NCBI GenBank assembly: GCA_910579615.1
Contig: CAJTUA010000016.1
Location: 48,658 to 112,657 of the forward strand
Source of the DNA: an uncultured Lachnospiraceae bacterium
GTDB taxonomy: Bacteria > Bacillota > Clostridia > Lachnospirales > Lachnospiraceae
Direction of reading: 5' to 3'
Length of the DNA stretch: 64,000 nt
The notes below the pieces were generated by a model, which had not been told where the DNA came from, searched no databases, and saw only the letters and a list, made by a program, of their open reading frames with translations. Shown here in pieces: positions 61,910-64,000 of the stretch. The position numbers were made by a program, and so were the translations under genes. Position 1 is the stretch's first letter. Each line of letters begins with the position of its first letter.

Positions 61910-63385
61910 ATGTTGACAGAAAAAGAATCATTATATGGGCGAATTCAAAATCATCTGGTGGACGGGGAATTGCCAGCAGATTTTTCGCTGATACCGAGAA
62001 AAGATAAAAATCAGATTACCTTTGCGGATGGGGCGCGGGATGGGATTGCCATCTACCATATGGGGCAGGCGGATGTGACAGAGGAGTCGATGGGGCTTTT
62101 GGCGGAATTGATGTGCGATGTCTCGGATGGCAGGCGTGAAGCAGGGAGGCAAAAGCTCCTGGAATTCGCAAAGAAAAACACCCCGCTGAACGCAATTGAT
62201 GATTTTGAGCAATATATCATTGACCATGCAAACGAGCTGAATGCAAAGCGGCTTCATGAATTTGCGGTAGAGTGCATGGAAAGTTTGGATGTGGATTTGG
62301 TAAAGTTTGGGATGGAGATATTGGAAGTGTTTTCGGAGCCGGGCGAGACGGAGAAAGAGATGATTCGGACATTGGGGTTGTGCGATGAATTTACACTTTT
62401 TTCTATTTTTAATATGCTTTGCTGGGAGGATGCCAACAATGAGATTTTCGCACTTGCCCAAAAGGTGCATGGCTGGGGGCGCATCCATGCGGTGGAAAGG
62501 CTTGAACCGGAGAATGATGTGATACGGGACTGGCTGTTAAAGGAAGGGATTCACAATCGGGTGGTTCCGGATTATTCCGCGTTGGAGGTATACGAAAAGG
62601 CAAAAATCCGGGAAATGCTTTCGGCGGAACTGACGGGGGAGCAGCTTGATTGCATTGCTGCAGTTATCCGTTCGCTAATGTCCGAAGGTCCGGTGCAGGG
62701 AATCAGTGCAATTGGTGATGCAGACGGGATGCTTTTGGAATTTATCGGGCAGGCAGTGCGCCATGGCAGCGCTCTTAGCATGCACGTATGTGATGCGGTA
62801 CATGGGATTGCGGGGGCAAAGTGCCCGGAGGAGGTTACCAGGGCGGCATGGGAATTCCTGCGAAGAAAAGAAGTGGACAATGCTGTCAGGGGATGGGTGC
62901 AGGAAGGGGAAATGATTGAATTGGCGCAAGCCCTTGGCATTGATTATTATGAACCGCTGTATCAGTGCATGGAGCGGGATTTTGGAAGACATTTCTACCA
63001 GTGTGCCGCCCTGATGGCGGATGATACATACCGAGAAAAGGTGTTGGGGCTGTTCCGGAAGAAGCTGCCGATGCAGGAAATGGTGGCGGAGCTGGAGGAC
63101 AACCGCGGGTTAGGGGAGGAATACGCAGATTATTCCAAGCTTGTCTACCTTGTGCAGAATCTGGAAGATTATCCGATGTGCGGCGGGGATTTTGTCGAAT
63201 TGGCGCTGCAGTCGCCCGTGGTTTCCAACCGGAACATGGCGCTGCGGGTGTTGGACCATTGGTGCAAAAAGAAGGAATGTACGTTGGATTCGCTCTCGGG
63301 CAGGCTTGCTGAAAGGGTGCGTGTATTAAAAACAAAAGAGTGCAGCGAGAGTGTGCTGGAGAATATGGAAAAATATGGATTCTGA
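61910..63385 (+). CDS. Uncharacterised helical-repeat-like protein
   Basis: 491 residues from ATG 61910 after AAGGGGG. It is soluble, acidic and rich in helices, with spaced hydrophobic positions suggesting a HEAT-like array from about 90 to 490 (for example HEFAVECMESLDVDLVKFGMEILEVF). No catalytic motif or membrane segment is seen, and I do not recognise a named family. It lies between a HAD phosphatase and the rRNA operon and is probably co-transcribed with the former. Confidence 0.6.
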   Translation: MLTEKESLYGRIQNHLVDGELPADFSLIPRKDKNQITFADGARDGIAIYHMGQADVTEESMGLLAELMCDVSDGRREAGRQKLLEFAKKNTPLNAIDDFEQYIIDHANELNAKRLHEFAVECMESLDVDLVKFGMEILEVFSEPGETEKEMIRTLGLCDEFTLFSIFNMLCWEDANNEIFALAQKVHGWGRIHAVERLEPENDVIRDWLLKEGIHNRVVPDYSALEVYEKAKIREMLSAELTGEQLDCIAAVIRSLMSEGPVQGISAIGDADGMLLEFIGQAVRHGSALSMHVCDAVHGIAGAKCPEEVTRAAWEFLRRKEVDNAVRGWVQEGEMIELAQALGIDYYEPLYQCMERDFGRHFYQCAALMADDTYREKVLGLFRKKLPMQEMVAELEDNRGLGEEYADYSKLVYLVQNLEDYPMCGGDFVELALQSPVVSNRNMALRVLDHWCKKKECTLDSLSGRLAERVRVLKTKECSESVLENMEKYGF

Positions 63386-63576
63386 TGAATTCTTGGAAAA
63401 AAGGGGTCATCCGATAGGGAAATCAATTTTTGGGAATCATTTTTGGAAATATGGTTTTGGGATAATGCATTTGAGCGGATGATTTTGAAAAGGGATATTG
63501 GGGGATTTGCCACAATGCTTCTGGAAGATGCCTTGTGGTGTTAACTTTCGGGATAATGATTCTTGGAAGAAGATGT
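63386..63576. other. Spacer before the rRNA control region
   Basis: About 190 bases with no gene. It is rich in TTGGAA/GATTTTGG-type runs, for example repeated gattttggaa-like pieces, without a clear structure. The control sites of the rRNA operon begin at 63577. Confidence 0.45.
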
Positions 63577-63624
63577 GGACTACATCTAGTGTTTTAATAC
63601 AGAGAAAAACACTAGATGTAGTGC
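63577..63624. promoter_or_regulatory. Tandem NrdR-like boxes / 17-bp inverted repeat
   Basis: GGACTACATCTAGTGT (63577-63592) and ACACTAGATGTAGTGC (63609-63624) each resemble the NrdR box (ACACWATATATWGTGT) at 12-13 of 16 positions. They start 32 bp apart, the spacing typical of paired NrdR boxes. Together they also form a perfect 17-bp inverted repeat (63579-63595, 63606-63622) with a 10-base loop. No U-tract follows, so a terminator is less likely. Confidence 0.55.
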
Positions 63625-63669
63625 TGTGAAAAATTATTCAAAAATCCTGAAAAAAATTTAAAAAAAGTG

Positions 63670-63698
63670 TTGACAATGTGGTTGACCGGTGATATAAT
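63670..63698 (+). promoter_or_regulatory. rRNA operon promoter
   Basis: TTGACA (63670-63675), 17 bases, TATAAT (63693-63698): a perfect consensus. Transcription should begin near 63705, about 270 bases before 16S rRNA. An A/T-rich stretch (63627-63669) just upstream could act as an UP element. Confidence 0.9.
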
Positions 63699-63704
63699 CA
63701 TTTT

Positions 63705-63975
63705 TGCTGACGCGGTAAGAGAAAAAAACACGGCGGAAGCGAGGAACGGGAAGACCTTGAAAATACAGGTTTTTCGGGATATGAACCTTGATAACTGAAC
63801 AATGAAACAACCTTGAAATTCAAAAAAAGTTTCAAAGAACGTGTGGAGAAATCCGCACACCCTTAAAACAGTAACCCATCGTAAGATGGGACCTGCAGGG
63901 ATGCAGGACGGAATAAACAGGAAACTGCAGGGGAACCTGCAGGAGCCAAGGTTTATCCGGGAAGGAAAGAACACT
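63705..63975 (+). ncRNA. Structured rRNA leader
   Basis: The leader contains CTTGATAACTGAACAATG (63788 region), as found in Firmicute rrn leaders, and three compact hairpins: CCCATC-GTAA-GATGGG (63875-63890), CCTGCA-GGGA-TGCAGG (63892-63907) and CTGCAGG-GGAA-CCTGCAG (63925-63942). These probably serve antitermination and RNase III processing of the 16S precursor. Confidence 0.7.
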
Positions 63976-64000
63976 TAATATGAGAGTTTGATCCTGGCTC
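63976..64000 (+). rRNA. rrs: 16S ribosomal RNA, 5' end only
   Basis: AGAGTTTGATCCTGGCTC at 63983-64000 is the universal 16S start (E. coli positions 8-25). The mature end is estimated at about 63976. The gene runs off the window. Confidence 0.95.

Noticed and set aside
1..64000. tRNA genes, insertion sequences, integrases and prophage genes
   Set aside because: I looked for T-loop signatures, transposase motifs and terminal repeats and found none that I could support.

Overview
This window reads as the chromosome of a spore-forming, low-to-mid GC Firmicute of the Lachnospiraceae type. The support is a YyaC spore-protease homologue, LytTR and GHKL regulators, a dnaX-ybaB-recR block, a clostridial Tad pilus locus with DUF5702 and DUF6382/FHA proteins, and a 16S rRNA start with a Firmicute-like leader. 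I cannot name the species. No tRNA gene, CRISPR array, insertion sequence or prophage was recognised.

Layout. 0.6-8.2 kb: a DUF308 membrane protein, a LytTR response regulator, a GHKL kinase with no membrane segment, and a two-gene ABC exporter preceded by a LytTR-type direct repeat; an AAA ATPase gene sits on the other strand between regulator and kinase. 8.3-15.5 kb: a minus-strand block of secreted proteins (a propeller/solute-binding lipoprotein, a BspA-like repeat protein, a subtilase broken by an in-frame stop) with gene remnants and a duplicated promoter block. 15.5-22.9 kb: an AraC regulator, an FRG protein, a chemoreceptor, a histidine phosphatase, a BlaI/M56 pair with its own operators, and a LacI regulator. 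23.4-33.0 kb: a maltodextrin cluster (malQ, glycogen phosphorylase, binding protein, two permeases, lipoprotein alpha-amylase), probably controlled by the divergent LacI protein. 33.0-33.9 kb: a Nudix hydrolase and a DUF2508 protein.

34.4-45.1 kb: one Tad pilus operon from a near-consensus promoter: TadZ, TadA, TadB, TadC, Flp pilin, DUF5702 protein, two TadE-like pseudopilins, prepilin peptidase and an FHA protein. 45.1-54.3 kb: glycerol kinase, rhomboid, flavodoxin-SCP2 fusion, a small conserved protein, an M15 peptidase, dnaX-ybaB-recR and a coiled-coil membrane protein. 54.4-57.2 kb, minus strand: a protein joining a cysteine-rich C_GCAxxG_C_C domain to degenerate GGDEF and intact EAL domains, then YyaC. 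57.4-63.4 kb: a LysM membrane protein, a DUF5711 protein, CvpA, a HAD phosphatase and an uncharacterised protein. 63.5-64.0 kb: two NrdR-like boxes, a perfect consensus promoter, a structured leader and the first bases of 16S rRNA.

Items most worth a second look are the redox-type/EAL fusion, the NrdR-like boxes ahead of an rRNA promoter, the nonsense-interrupted subtilase with its duplicated promoter, the LytTR repeat before the exporter, and the pseudopilin carrying two HX4C...CX2C modules. All family assignments come from reading motifs by eye; no database search was run.
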